This document shows positions 36,211 to 45,450 of a stretch of DNA of 64,000 nt, piece by piece. The stretch is from SMYC01 sp963578475 (GTDB lineage Bacteria; Acidobacteriota; Vicinamibacteria; Marinacidobacterales; SMYC01), in assembly GCA_963578475.1 (NCBI GenBank), contig CAUZCL010000018.1, positions 22,468-86,467 on the forward strand, read 5' to 3'. The stretch's first letter is position 1. Every line of letters starts with the position of its first letter. The notes below the pieces were generated by a model that saw only the letters and a list, made by a program, of their open reading frames with translations, was not told where the DNA came from and made no database searches. Position numbers and translations under genes: made by a program.

Positions 36211-36635
36211 CGTATTTCCGCCGTTTCCACCGGGCCTTCGACCCAAACTTCGCCGTCATCGAAGACTTCTTTTTTCCAAATTGGAACGATGCGCTTGAGC
36301 CGATTGATTGCGTATTGGCATGCGGCGAAGCTATCGTCGCGATGGGGCGACGAGACTACGATGACCACGCTCGTCTCACCAACATTCAGCCGCCCAACAC
36401 GATGCTGAATGTGGAGGCTCTCGAGACCCCAATTCGCCTTGACCTCTTCCCCGATGCGCTCCATCATTTTGACAGCCATCTCCGGATAGGCTTCATATTC
36501 GAGGAAGAGAACTTTCTTTCCTTTATTGGTGCCTCGCACAATCCCCGAGAACGTCGCGATCGCGCCGTCGCGATCGCTGGCGACGCCTCGTGCAAGCGTT
36601 CGCAAATCCAGAATATCGTGCACGATTTCAAACAT
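36207..36635 (-). CDS. moaE: molybdopterin synthase catalytic subunit MoaE
   Basis: 142 residues. Start at MFEIVHDILDLRTLARGVA is chosen because upstream codons are translated intergenic repeat. Family blocks: DGAIATFSGIVRGTNKGKKV, LEYEAYPEMAVKMMERIGEE, HRVGRLNVGETSVVIVVSSP, and the catalytic lysines in VPIWKKEVFDDG. With MoaD it makes molybdopterin. TACTAT ends ten bases before the ATG, a possible promoter with a very short leader. Intact. Confidence 0.9.
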   Translation of the reverse strand: MFEIVHDILDLRTLARGVASDRDGAIATFSGIVRGTNKGKKVLFLEYEAYPEMAVKMMERIGEEVKANWGLESLHIQHRVGRLNVGETSVVIVVSSPHRDDSFAACQYAINRLKRIVPIWKKEVFDDGEVWVEGPVETAEIR

Positions 36636-36738
36636 AGCCAGTGAAATAGTAGCCTGTCCCGAAGCCCCGAACAAGTTCCTATACGCCTGCCCCAACGGCT
36701 TTACCGATCTTGGGAAGTTGGAAAGGAAGAGAAAAAAG

Positions 36739-36826
36739 AAAGGGGAGGTGGGGATAGGGGGATAAAAAAAGATTAAGAGAATCTTTGTTCTTATCCCCAC
36801 ATCTCCACCCATCCCCACCTCCCCTT
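36739..36826 (-). terminator. long G/C-tract hairpin, probable terminator of thiD
   Basis: AAGGGGAGGTGGGGAT (36740-36755) pairs perfectly with 36811-36826; GGGGATAA/TTATCCCC and AAAGATT/AATCTTT form inner stems. On the minus strand the hairpin follows the thiD stop by 52 bases and is followed by a T-rich run (TTTCTTTTTTCTCTTCC), as in intrinsic terminators. The plus-strand arm also has G-tracts that could fold as a quadruplex. Confidence 0.5.
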
Positions 36827-36878
36827 GCTTTTGCTTTTCCAGCAACTTGCTTTTGTTCTTCCAAGCAGCCCGGCTAGT

Positions 36879-37703
36879 CTAGTCGCTCTCCGGCCACACT
36901 TTTTGGCCGATGAAGTGGTCGACGGGCCCGTGTCCTCGTCCGATTGAAACCCCTAACTCGAGGGCTCTTGTTAGATAGGCCTTGGCGATCTCGACGGCTT
37001 TCTCGAGGGCTACTCCCAGGGCAAGCTGAGCCGTGATGGCCGCGGAAAAGGTGCACCCCGTGCCATGTGTGTTTCGGACGGAGAGACGCGGCGCCGTGAA
37101 GCTCATGAACCGGCGCCCGTCATACAACCAATCCACGGAGGCATCTCCCGTCGCGTGTCCGCCCTTGACGACAACCGCCCGCGCTCCCATTTCTACGATC
37201 CGCCGAGCGGCGGCATGGATCGAGCTCTCGTCCTCCATAGGAAAACCCACGAGCGCCTCGGCCTCGGGGAGGTTTGGGGTCACGAGAAGGGCGCGGGGGA
37301 GGAGCTGGTCGCGGAGGGACTTGACGGCTTCCGGCTGCAGCAGTCGATCCCCGCTTTTCGACACCATCACCGGATCCACGACGATTTTATCGACACGGTG
37401 CTCTCCCAGTTTCCGGGCTACCACCTCGATGACCGGCGACGTGGACAACATGCCCGTCTTCACCGCATCGATGGCGATATCATCGTATACAGTGTCGATT
37501 TGAAAACCGATCGCCTCCGGAGTCAGTTGAGAGACGCCGGCGACCGTCTGCGTATTCTGCGCGGTGACCGCAGTGATGGCACTCGTCCCGTAGACGCCGT
37601 GGGCGGCGAAAGTCTTGAGGTCCGCTTGAATTCCAGCGCCACCTCCCGAATCGGAGCCGGCAATCGTCATTGCCACCGTCGGGCGGCCTTGCTCTTTTGC
37701 CAT
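36879..37703 (-). CDS. thiD: hydroxymethylpyrimidine/phosphomethylpyrimidine kinase
   Basis: 274 residues from ATG at 37703 (MAKEQGRPTVAMTIAGSDSG). Ribokinase-fold thiamine enzyme: AGSDSGGGAGIQADLKTF, VYGTSAITAVTAQNT, VDPVMVSKSGDRLL, TPNLPEAEAL, VVVKGGHATGDASVDWLYDG, and the anion-hole block NTHGTGCTFSAAITAQLALG with the catalytic Asp position occupied by Thr-Phe-Ser as in relatives. No TPP riboswitch upstream. TATAAG ends six bases before the start, so the mRNA is probably leaderless. Intact. Confidence 0.92.
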   Translation of the reverse strand: MAKEQGRPTVAMTIAGSDSGGGAGIQADLKTFAAHGVYGTSAITAVTAQNTQTVAGVSQLTPEAIGFQIDTVYDDIAIDAVKTGMLSTSPVIEVVARKLGEHRVDKIVVDPVMVSKSGDRLLQPEAVKSLRDQLLPRALLVTPNLPEAEALVGFPMEDESSIHAAARRIVEMGARAVVVKGGHATGDASVDWLYDGRRFMSFTAPRLSVRNTHGTGCTFSAAITAQLALGVALEKAVEIAKAYLTRALELGVSIGRGHGPVDHFIGQKVWPESD

Positions 37704-37709
37704 GAAGAA

Positions 37710-37715
37710 CTTATA
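37710..37715 (-). promoter_or_regulatory. -10 box of leaderless thiD promoter
   Basis: TATAAG, then TTCTTC, then ATG; same six-base spacing as at the AAA ATPase and mogA genes. Confidence 0.5.
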
Positions 37716-37813
37716 GCATGCCAACCTTGACGGCAGCGATCTGTTCTCGTATTCTGTTGGCAGAAAGGGGCTTGCCCCTCGCGGGAGCCTGAAAACCTCT
37801 AGGACCATGGCCC

Positions 37814-39751
37814 ATGTCGAAGTCGAGCCTTCGCTCCTTTCCGGGTGATCGACCGGAATCACGCTCGGACTTTCGGGCGGCGTTCGACCGATCGCCGGTG
37901 GCAACGTTTCTGTTCGACGATGCGACGCGCGCGTGTCTCGAGGCAAACAAAGCCGCCGAGCTTCTCACCGCGTTCAGCCGCGCGGAGCTTCTCGATCGCC
38001 GTATAGAAGACCTCCACACTCGCGAGCACCGGGATCGTACGCTCAAATACTTCCAGAGGTTTCGTCACGAGCCCGGATTCACCTACGATGATTTGAAGCT
38101 CGAGACGAAAGACGGACGCGTCGTCGCTGTCGAAGTCCGGGGCATGAACCTCGGGTTCGACGAGCGCAAGATCATTCTTGTCTACGTCCGCGACATCACC
38201 GAAGAGCGACTCTTGCAGCGTGAGGTCTTGTTTCAAAACCACAAGCTCACGACGCTCAACGCGCTCTCCTCGGCGATCCGAAACTCGATGGAGCTCCACC
38301 AAATTCTTTCGGGATCGTTGCGCGTGATCATGGAGGCGAGTGGAAGCGTTTAAGGAGAGGTTCTGATTTATGACGAAGACAGCGAGACGTTCCAAATCGC
38401 CACGGTTCGGGGAGAAGGAGCCTCTGAGCCGCCTCGAGGACCCCCGAACGCCGCGGATTGCGAACTTGCGAACCGCGTTCTCGCGAAGGGCAAGCCGATC
38501 CTCCTCGACTCGCTGGCGCACGAGCCACGGCTATCCGAGCTTCTGAGAGGATAATCGGGCACCGGGGCGGCCGCGGGGGTCCCGCTTCGCAACAAAGACC
38601 GCGTCATGGGCGTCATGCAGCTCGCGATCGCGACGGACCAACTATTCCTAACGTTCGATTTCGAGCTGTTCACCTCGATTGGTGTCCAGATCGGGATGGC
38701 AGCTGACAACGCCGTGCTCTTTCAGAGGACGGTACGCCAAGCGAAGCAAATCCAGCTCCTGAACAATATCGCTCGCATCATCAGCAGCAGTCTTCAAATC
38801 GAGGAAGTCTTCGACTCGTTCACCAACGAGATGGAAAAACTCTTCGACTTCGACCGTCTTTTGGTGGCGTTTCTCGAAAGCTCGGGGAGCTACCTTCGGA
38901 TTTTCGCTTCGGGCGCGCGCACGGATTCGGGGTGGGGCATGGAGTCGCTGATCCCCCTCGTCGGGACCGGTCCAGGGTGGACGGTCTTGAACGAGACGCA
39001 TTTCATCCATCCGGACACGAAGGAAGAGCAGAAGTTCATCGAAGACCAATTTCTGTACGAAGACGGGATTCGTTCCTACATCCTGCTGCCCATCCACTCA
39101 CGCGGTAAGATCGTCGGCACTTTTGGACTCGGCTCACGCAAGCGCAACGGTTTTTCGGAGAAAGATCTCCCTCTGCTCACGCAGCTCTCGAAGCAAATCT
39201 CCGTCGCGATCGAGAACGTCAAGCTCTACCAACAGACGAAGGAGACATCGATCCTCGACGATGTGAGCTCTCTCTTCAATTTTCGCTATTTCCATCAACC
39301 CCTCGACCGTGAGCTCAAGCTCGTCGCGCGACACAAGTCTCATTTGAGCCTGATCTTCATGGACCTCGACAAATTCAAGCAAATCAACGACGTACACGGA
39401 CATCTTCGGGGGAGCAAAGTGCTGCGTGAGGTGGGGTTCTGTTTGCGCGCCGCGATCCGCGAGACCGATATCGCTGCCCGCTACGGCGGTGACGAGTTCG
39501 TCGTGATCCTGCCCGACACGGACTACGCGGCGGCCAAACGGCTCGGCGAACGTATGCGCCAGCTCGTTGTGCGAACGACGTACCTCAAAGAGGAAGGCAT
39601 CAACGCCCGTATCGGGGCAAGCATCGGCGTGGCCACCTTCCCGACCGAGGCACCGTCCAAGGACGAGCTCATCGCCTTGGCCGATGAGCGCATGTACCGA
39701 GACAAGGAAGAGAATTACCGACGAGCAGCATCGTCGCCCAAAGATTTCTGA
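37814..39751 (+). pseudogene. PAS-GAF-GAF-GGDEF diguanylate cyclase with two in-frame stops
   Basis: A single frame of 646 codons broken only by TAA at 38351-38353 and TAA at 38552-38554. PAS: FRAAFDRSPVATFLFDDATR to RDITEERLLQRE. First GAF spans both stops (EVLIYDEDSETFQIA, AGVPLRNKDRVMGVMQLAIA). Second GAF: LLNNIARIISSSLQIEEVFD to LPIHSRGKIVGTFGLGSR. Catalytic domain: FMDLDKFKQINDVHGH, RETD (I-site RxxD five residues before) and YGGDEFVVILPD. Both stops sit where Glu fits, so two GAA-to-TAA changes would explain them. The downstream part from about 38606 could still be made as GAF-GGDEF. Confidence 0.8.
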
Positions 39752-39777
39752 CTCGTCCCCATGAGGCGCCTCAAGAA

Positions 39778-39968
39778 TGGCCAAAGAGGCACAGAGTCAC
39801 AGAGTTTCGAAAACACCCACCGCTTCCGCTGGGCACAACGATATGCTCCAGGGAGCTCCCGGCGTCATCGTCCGCGGGACGCTGCTAGCAGCGTCGAACA
39901 CGGAGGCAACGATAAAGGCGGGAGAGTGCTCTTCGCTCGCTCTCGCATTCTCTGTGCCTCTGTGGCCA
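39778..39968. repeat. 191-bp element with 19-bp terminal inverted repeats
   Basis: TGGCCAAAGAGGCACAGAG at the left and CTCTGTGCCTCTGTGGCCA at the right are inverted repeats with one mismatch. No ORF inside. It fills the space between two convergent genes. Confidence 0.6.
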
Positions 39969-39997
39969 ACCCCCGTTGATTGCGGCCGCAATAGAGG

Positions 39998-41281
39998 CTA
40001 GCGGCGCGCGGTCCTGAATGAAATGATCACCGCGGCACCGGGCTCGCGGTCGGCGGCGCCGGGCTCCGCGACGATTTCCTGTCCATCCTCGTCTTCAATG
40101 GCGTCGTAGAGGATCAGCTCAATCTCTTTGGACGGCTCGAGCTGTTTGTTCGGCTTTACGGTGAGCGTGCGTGAGTCGCGATCATAGGAGACTTCGAGCT
40201 CCGGGAACGGATTACCGATACCGTCATCGTCGGCATAGAGCAGGTCCACGTTGCGGTTGAAGGTCTCGGCCTTCATAGAGCTCGAGAACTGCATGTGGAA
40301 CTCGCTGTCGAGAGGGATATCCCGCTCACCTGGGAGCGGCAGAGAGAAAGTGACTTCCGGCGGGGGACCGAGCGTCAACTCCTTGGGTTTGACGACTTTG
40401 ACCGGCTCCAAGTCCTTGTCTTCGGGTTTGTCCGCGAGCTCGATTTTCTCGGCTCTCAAGTAGTAAGTACCGCTGCCGTCGTGCTGCCAGGCCGTGCCGA
40501 TCACGTTGAGCCACTTGCCCGTATCCCGTCGCTTTTTGGGGTCGAGTCGAAAGCCGTCGCCCCGCGGCCTGCGTCCCGTGACCCAGATGGCGGCATCCGC
40601 GAGCTTGATGATGAAGTCGCGCGGCGTGCGTTTGTCCTTGATCGACAAGTCCCCGTAGAGGTTGTTCCCGCGAAACTTTCCGTAAACGACGATTTGCTCG
40701 CCGACATAATTGGCCGGATCCTTGACGAGTTCCCTCAAATCAACGCCGTTCACACCCGACACATCGATGTCGGGATCGACGATATCGGGCTGCTCCTCCG
40801 GCTTGTCCGGGTCCATCGGGTTCTCGATCGGCACGATCACGTCGACGGTCGAGACCGCGAGGAAAGACTCCTTGTTGAAACCTGCCCCGTCCGTGCGCTT
40901 GGCGCCCGGATAGTAGCGAAGGATGGGGTGATATTGGGGTTCGAGCACAGAATTCATATCGAAGAAAATGCCCGAGATCTCGACTTGCTGCCCGGACATG
41001 AAACGGAGATCCTCGAAGCCCCGCGCACCGGTCCCAATGCGGATAGTGTTGAGGAACATCTCTCCCTCGAGCTCGAAGATGTTGTATTTCTGATCCTCCA
41101 TGTCGCCGTATTTGACCTTGCCTTTGGTGATGACGGGACGGTCGTTGTAGCGGATACCGATGCTAGCCAGATCCTCCACCGAGACCCGGACGGGCTCCAT
41201 GCCTTGATACTGTGCGGCCAACAGACGGACCGCGATGGTGAAAACAAACAGTGACAAACAGGAGAGCCCCACTCCACGCAT
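39998..41281 (-). CDS. exported protein with C-terminal Ig-like (SbsA/Big_5) domain
   Basis: 427 residues with a signal peptide (LSCLSLFVFTIAVRLLAAQ). The middle (70-290) has repeated small beta modules that look OB-like (PVITKGKVKYGDMEDQKYNI, EQIVVYGKFRGNNLYGDL). The C-terminus is a SbsA-type Ig-like domain: FSLPLPGERDIPLDSEFHMQ, FSSSMKAETFNRNV, LEVSYDRDSRTLTVKPNKQL, IELILYDAIEDEDGQ. Likely periplasmic or surface-attached. No enzymatic motif. Intact. Confidence 0.75.
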   Translation of the reverse strand: MRGVGLSCLSLFVFTIAVRLLAAQYQGMEPVRVSVEDLASIGIRYNDRPVITKGKVKYGDMEDQKYNIFELEGEMFLNTIRIGTGARGFEDLRFMSGQQVEISGIFFDMNSVLEPQYHPILRYYPGAKRTDGAGFNKESFLAVSTVDVIVPIENPMDPDKPEEQPDIVDPDIDVSGVNGVDLRELVKDPANYVGEQIVVYGKFRGNNLYGDLSIKDKRTPRDFIIKLADAAIWVTGRRPRGDGFRLDPKKRRDTGKWLNVIGTAWQHDGSGTYYLRAEKIELADKPEDKDLEPVKVVKPKELTLGPPPEVTFSLPLPGERDIPLDSEFHMQFSSSMKAETFNRNVDLLYADDDGIGNPFPELEVSYDRDSRTLTVKPNKQLEPSKEIELILYDAIEDEDGQEIVAEPGAADREPGAAVIISFRTARR

Positions 41282-41357
41282 CGCTTCATCCTAGCTACGC
41301 GTCGCGCTCGGAGCAAGTCTCAGCGCCTTGGCGCCCGCGGAAGAAAAGACGTGTAGA

Positions 41358-42050
41358 ATGCGAGGGGTGGCCAAACAGACTTCCTCTTCCGCTCATCGCC
41401 CTTTCGAGGTCCTCGAGAACATGGTCAAGGGCGGCGAGCTCGATCTCGCACCCAAGACCGACAAGCTCGTGCCACCCCCGTCAAGAGTAGACGGGAACCT
41501 CAGCGACGAAGAAGCCTTCGAGAGCGCAATGGAGGAGGTGCGGCCGCTTGGCTGGAGCTCGACCGCACTTGATTTGACGAAAGCGTTCGAGATTCCCATC
41601 TGGTCCGATAGCAAGTCCGAAGCGCTCTGGGAGCTCGAATCCTTCGTCGCGGGAAGAGGCGAGATGGATCCTTTTGCCACGGGTGAGGGCGTCGAGGGCG
41701 CTTCGAGCCGTCGAAACGAGCGCTACCTAGAACGCCTCAAAAACAGCGACTTCTCCGTTCAGGATCATCTAGACCTGCACGGGCTCGATGCAGAGGATGC
41801 GCGAGAAGAGCTCGCGGCCTTTCTGCGACGCTCGCAGCACAAAGGCTATTCGTGCGTCCGGATCGTCCACGGTCGAGGGAAGCATTCGTCGAGAGAGCCC
41901 GCGGTCGTGAAACGCGCGGTGCTCCGGTCTCTCTCTTCGCGCAAGATGCGCCGCACGGTGATCGCGTTCGCTTCGGCGCGCTGGAAAGACGGTGGGAGTG
42001 GCGCGGTCTATGTGTTGCTCTACCGCAAATGGCGACCGGCTCAAAGGTAG
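41358..42050 (+). CDS. Smr-domain protein
   Basis: 230 residues. A disordered N-terminal half, then a Smr domain: SVQDHLDLHGLDAEDAREEL (LDLHG) and CVRIVHGRGKHSS (HGRGxH), the two motifs of Smr nucleases. The HGRGKHSSREPAVVKRAV order is standard. The start may be ATG 41358 or GTG 41367; TAGAAT (41354-41359) would place transcription start at the GTG. Its last ten bases overlap the end of tsaD on the other strand. Stand-alone Smr proteins act in RNA or DNA cleavage; the substrate is unknown here. Confidence 0.82.
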   Translation: MRGVAKQTSSSAHRPFEVLENMVKGGELDLAPKTDKLVPPPSRVDGNLSDEEAFESAMEEVRPLGWSSTALDLTKAFEIPIWSDSKSEALWELESFVAGRGEMDPFATGEGVEGASSRRNERYLERLKNSDFSVQDHLDLHGLDAEDAREELAAFLRRSQHKGYSCVRIVHGRGKHSSREPAVVKRAVLRSLSSRKMRRTVIAFASARWKDGGSGAVYVLLYRKWRPAQR

Positions 42051-43108
42051 CGGCGTGAGCGCCTGAGGGCTCCGGCCTCACCGAGCCGTAGCTCGACATC
42101 TGGTTCGAGACCGAGATCGGAGAATTCTTTCCGCTGGTACTTCGCATATCCGGCCGCCGCAATCATCGCTGCGTTGTCGGTCGAGAGCTCGAGGCTCGGG
42201 AAAATAGCGGGGATCTCGAGGCGGCGGCCGAGCTCGCCGAAGCTAACTCGAAGCTCGCGATTTGCCGCCACCCCGCCCGAGACGACTATGGCGCGCACGC
42301 GAAAGCGCTTGGCGGCTCTCTCAGCACGCATCAGGAGGGTCCTGACGACCGTTCGTTGAAACGCCGCGGCGAGGTCGCAAATATCCGCACGCTCGTTGGG
42401 CGCCTCGCCCTCACGGAGCCCCTCGATCGGACCTTTCTGAATGGCGCGCAAGACCGCGCTCTTCAACCCGCTAAAGCTGAAGTCCTCGCTCCCATCCGAG
42501 AACTTGGGCACGGTGAAGCTGTGGGCGTTCGCGTCGCCGAGCGCTGCGAGGCGGTCCAGTATCGGTCCGCCCGGATAGCCGAGACCGAGCCGCTTGGCAA
42601 CCTTGTCATAGGCTTCGCCCGCCGCATCGTCACGCGTCTTGCCGATGAGCTCGTAGCTCGACGCTTCCTTCATCAGAAACAAGCTCGTATGTCCGCCCGA
42701 GACGACGAGAGAAAGTGCGGGGTGCGGGACCGGCTCAGAGCTTTCGATATAGGCTGCTCGGATGTGGCCTTCGAGATGGTCCACCGCGAGAAGAGGCACA
42801 TCGCGAGCGAAGGCGATCGATTTCGCGAACGAGAGCCCGACGAGGAGCGAGCCGATGAGCCCCGGGCCTTGGGTCACCGCCACTGCGTCGATCGCGTCGA
42901 GCGCGATCCCCGCTCGAGCGAGCGCGGTGTCGACGACTGGTCCGATCTGCGTCAGGTGCTGGCGCGAGGCTAGCTCGGGAACGACACCGCCATATGGGCG
43001 ATGGATCTCGTCTTGCGACGCGACGACGTTCGAGAGAATCCGTCGACCATCCTCGACGACCGCGGCCGAGGTTTCGTCACAGGAGCTCTCAATGCCAAGA
43101 ATGAGCAT
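42041..43108 (-). CDS. tsaD: tRNA N6-adenosine threonylcarbamoyltransferase
   Basis: 355 residues. TsaD/Gcp signature: ILGIESSCDETSAAVVEDGR, VDHLEGHIRAAY with the metal-binding HxxxH, LSLVVSGGHTSLFLM, GKTRDDAAGEAYDKVAKRLG, and the C-terminal VVSGGVAANRELR and STDNAAMIAAAG. Transfers threonylcarbamoyl to A37 of ANN-reading tRNAs with TsaB and TsaE, which are not in this window. Follows mtnA by 20 bases. Intact. Confidence 0.95.
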   Translation of the reverse strand: MLILGIESSCDETSAAVVEDGRRILSNVVASQDEIHRPYGGVVPELASRQHLTQIGPVVDTALARAGIALDAIDAVAVTQGPGLIGSLLVGLSFAKSIAFARDVPLLAVDHLEGHIRAAYIESSEPVPHPALSLVVSGGHTSLFLMKEASSYELIGKTRDDAAGEAYDKVAKRLGLGYPGGPILDRLAALGDANAHSFTVPKFSDGSEDFSFSGLKSAVLRAIQKGPIEGLREGEAPNERADICDLAAAFQRTVVRTLLMRAERAAKRFRVRAIVVSGGVAANRELRVSFGELGRRLEIPAIFPSLELSTDNAAMIAAAGYAKYQRKEFSDLGLEPDVELRLGEAGALRRSRRYL

Positions 43109-43128
43109 CTGGTCAGTCGAGTCGGGGC

Positions 43129-44178
43129 TCAGGCAGCCTGGTGACTCTTCGCGAGCGCTCTGAGCGATTCGTCATACGGAGCTTCCGCCACACCGTTCTC
43201 GCAAACGATCGCGGTGACGAGCCGTGACGGCGTCACGTCGAAAGCGGGATTCCGGATGCGCACGCCTTCGGGTGCTATGCGGACCCCTTGGATGTGGGTC
43301 ACCTCGTCCGGCGATCGCTCTTCGATGGGGATCTCTTTGCCCGAGGCGATAGAAAGATCGAAGGTCGATGTCGGCGCTACCGCGTAGAAGGGAAGCCCGT
43401 GCTCTTTAGCCAAGACCGCGACGGAGTAGGTGCCAATCTTGTTGCATACGTCGCCATTCGAAGCGATCCGATCGGAGCCTGTGATCACCATGTCGATCTC
43501 GCCGAGCGCCATGAAGTGGCCTGCCATGTTGTCAGTGATGAGCGTGACGGGAATGTTGTCCTGGACGAGCTCCCAGGCGGTGAGGCGCGCGCCTTGGAGA
43601 AACGGGCGGGTCTCGTTGGCGAAGACTTCGATCTTCTTCCCTGCCTCGACCGCGGCACGCATCACGCCGAGAGCGGTCCCATATCCGGCCGTGGCGAGGG
43701 CACCCGCATTGCAGTGGGTGAGGATACGCGTGCCATCCGGCACGAGCGCGGCCCCGTGCTCGCCCATTCGCCGGTTGATCTCGATATCCTCTGTCTGAAT
43801 GGCCATCGCTTCCCGCTCCATCCCGGCGAGCACCGCTTCGACGCCGCTACTAACGAGCTCTTCGAAACGCTTTGTCATCCGATCGATGGCCCAGAACAAA
43901 TTGACGGCGGTCGGTCGCGTGCCCGCCATCAAGGTCGATAGCGATTCCATCGATTGACGAAGACTCTCGGCGTCCTTTTTGCCGGACTGTTTCAGGCCGA
44001 GTGCGATCCCGAAGGCCGCGGTCACACCAATCGCCGGCGCGCCACGGACAACCATGTCTGTGATAGCCGCGGCCACGGCCTCGGCGTTGCGGCAGGAGAG
44101 ATAGTCCTCCTTGAGCGGTAGATATCTCTGGTCGATGAGGGCGACGGCATCGCCGTCCCAGCGAATAGTTTCGAGCAC
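43129..44178 (-). CDS. mtnA: methylthioribose-1-phosphate isomerase
   Basis: 349 residues from GTG at 44178, which has GGGAGGA just upstream; an earlier ATG at 44205 lies inside a heptamer repeat and is not the likely start. MtnA blocks: VVRGAPAIGVTAAFGIALGL, RILTHCNAGALATAGYGTAL with the catalytic cysteine, VFANETRPFLQGARLTAWEL, VITGSDRIASNGDVCNKIGT with the catalytic aspartate, and FYAVAPTSTFD. Converts methylthioribose-1-phosphate to the ribulose form in methionine salvage. Intact. Confidence 0.93.
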   Translation of the reverse strand: MLETIRWDGDAVALIDQRYLPLKEDYLSCRNAEAVAAAITDMVVRGAPAIGVTAAFGIALGLKQSGKKDAESLRQSMESLSTLMAGTRPTAVNLFWAIDRMTKRFEELVSSGVEAVLAGMEREAMAIQTEDIEINRRMGEHGAALVPDGTRILTHCNAGALATAGYGTALGVMRAAVEAGKKIEVFANETRPFLQGARLTAWELVQDNIPVTLITDNMAGHFMALGEIDMVITGSDRIASNGDVCNKIGTYSVAVLAKEHGLPFYAVAPTSTFDLSIASGKEIPIEERSPDEVTHIQGVRIAPEGVRIRNPAFDVTPSRLVTAIVCENGVAEAPYDESLRALAKSHQAA

Positions 44179-44191
44179 AAATCCTCCCTGA

Positions 44192-44210
44192 TCAGCATTC
44201 AGCATTCAGG
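44192..44210. repeat. heptamer repeat (GCATTCA)n upstream of mtnA
   Basis: ATCAGCATTCAGCATTCAGG on the plus strand; on the minus strand it gives ATGCTGAATGCTGAT just upstream of the real mtnA start. Confidence 0.65.
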
Positions 44211-44276
44211 AATCCCAGTCTAACGGTCATCGCGTAGGAACTGCAACGGCGTGGTAGATTTTGTTCGGTCTTCGAC

Positions 44277-45450
44277 GTGTTGCGACTCATTATTCTTTCT
44301 TTCATCAGTGCGGGGCTGTAGGCGTTGCTTGCGGTTCGCAGCGATGTGGAGCGGTCCGAGCTCTTCGAGCAGAATGTCGAGTTCTACGTCCTTTGGGTCG
44401 GGCTCTTCATCGTGTACGCCATGGCCATTCGCACGGCCGGCCGAAAGAACGACACTGCGGTCTATGTGGTTGTTTGTCTTACGGCCGCCGGTTTCAGAGC
44501 GACACAGTTTCTTGGCAGCGGGCTCGATCATTCCGATACAGCCGTATTTTTGCACGGCGCCTCGCCGTGGTCCGTGCTTTTCGACCACTTCGAGGCCTCG
44601 TTCGAGGCAACAGTCTCGCGGCGACGGCTGCCGATTTGGGCTCGCTTCTGCTCGCGCCTTCCTTGCTGCGCGCCGCAGGCTTGCCAATCGGCGCTGCTCT
44701 CGTACACGGGTGGAACCCTTTCATCGTCAAAGAAGTGGCGGGGAGCGGGAGACTCGACGCGGTCGCGATTTTCTTCTTGATCGCGGCGCTCAGGCTCGCT
44801 CAGACGCCGCGGTTCCGGGGCGCCGCCGCGGTCGCCTACGGTGTCAGCCTCAACGGACCGCTTTTGCTCGCGGGGTCTCTCCCGCTCATGGGGCGGGCAC
44901 TGCGCGGCTTTGTCGCACCGGCGCTCGTCATCGGTGTTTTGGGGTGGACGCTCACTTTCCCGGTTCCTGGTACATGCGCGCCGGGGGGCCGCCAGAAAAT
45001 TCTCTGGGCGGAAGCCTCACGCCTGCGCTTCAGACATTGGCGGGACTCTTCTTGACCCGCCATCCGACGATAACGCTTCTCGCGACGCTTCTGCTTTGGC
45101 TCGTCTGGTCTCTTCGGAGGGCTACGCGGTCGCAGGACCCGAAGCGTTGGCCCCTAGAGACCCTGGTCGTGCTCGGCGGATTGATCTTCGTGATGCCTCA
45201 GGTTCTGCCATGGGCGTTTCTCCTCGTCGGCACACTGGCGCCGTATTCGGAAAATCGAGGATGGCTCCTATTCACCGCCACTGCGCCAGTGACTTATCTG
45301 GCGTTCGGCGACGGTGCGTTCGGATTTTGGCTAGGTTTTACTCAGTACTTCGCGGCTTACGCGGTACTGATCTTCTTCGGGCTCGGTCGCCCGCCGCGCG
45401 AGGCGGCGGGCGACGGGCCGACTAGGCGCCCCAGAGCACCAAAAAGATGA
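44277..45450 (+). pseudogene. polytopic membrane glycosyltransferase-like protein, broken
   Basis: Hydrophobic pieces of one gene in three frames. GTG at 44277 starts LRLIILSFISAGL, an in-frame TAG follows, then ALLAVRSDVERSELFEQNVE and YVLWVGLFIVYAMAIRTAG. After a shift near 44520 comes ALVHGWNPFIVKEVAGSGRL and AVAIFFLIAALRLAQT; after another near 44960, FLTRHPTITLLATLLLWLVW and SENRGWLLFTATAPVTYLAF. The WNP..VKE.AGSG.LDA block is typical of GT-C/DUF2029-like mannosyltransferases. It is shorter than such proteins and cannot be read through. Converges on atpE. Confidence 0.55.

Noticed and set aside
37704..37813. TPP riboswitch upstream of thiD
   Set aside because: No CUGAGA-type core or matching stems, and the likely transcript is leaderless.
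37814..45450. Genetic-code reassignment explaining in-frame stops
   Set aside because: The interrupted genes use TAA, TGA and TAG, each once or twice, while intact genes end in all three stops. There is no consistent recoding.
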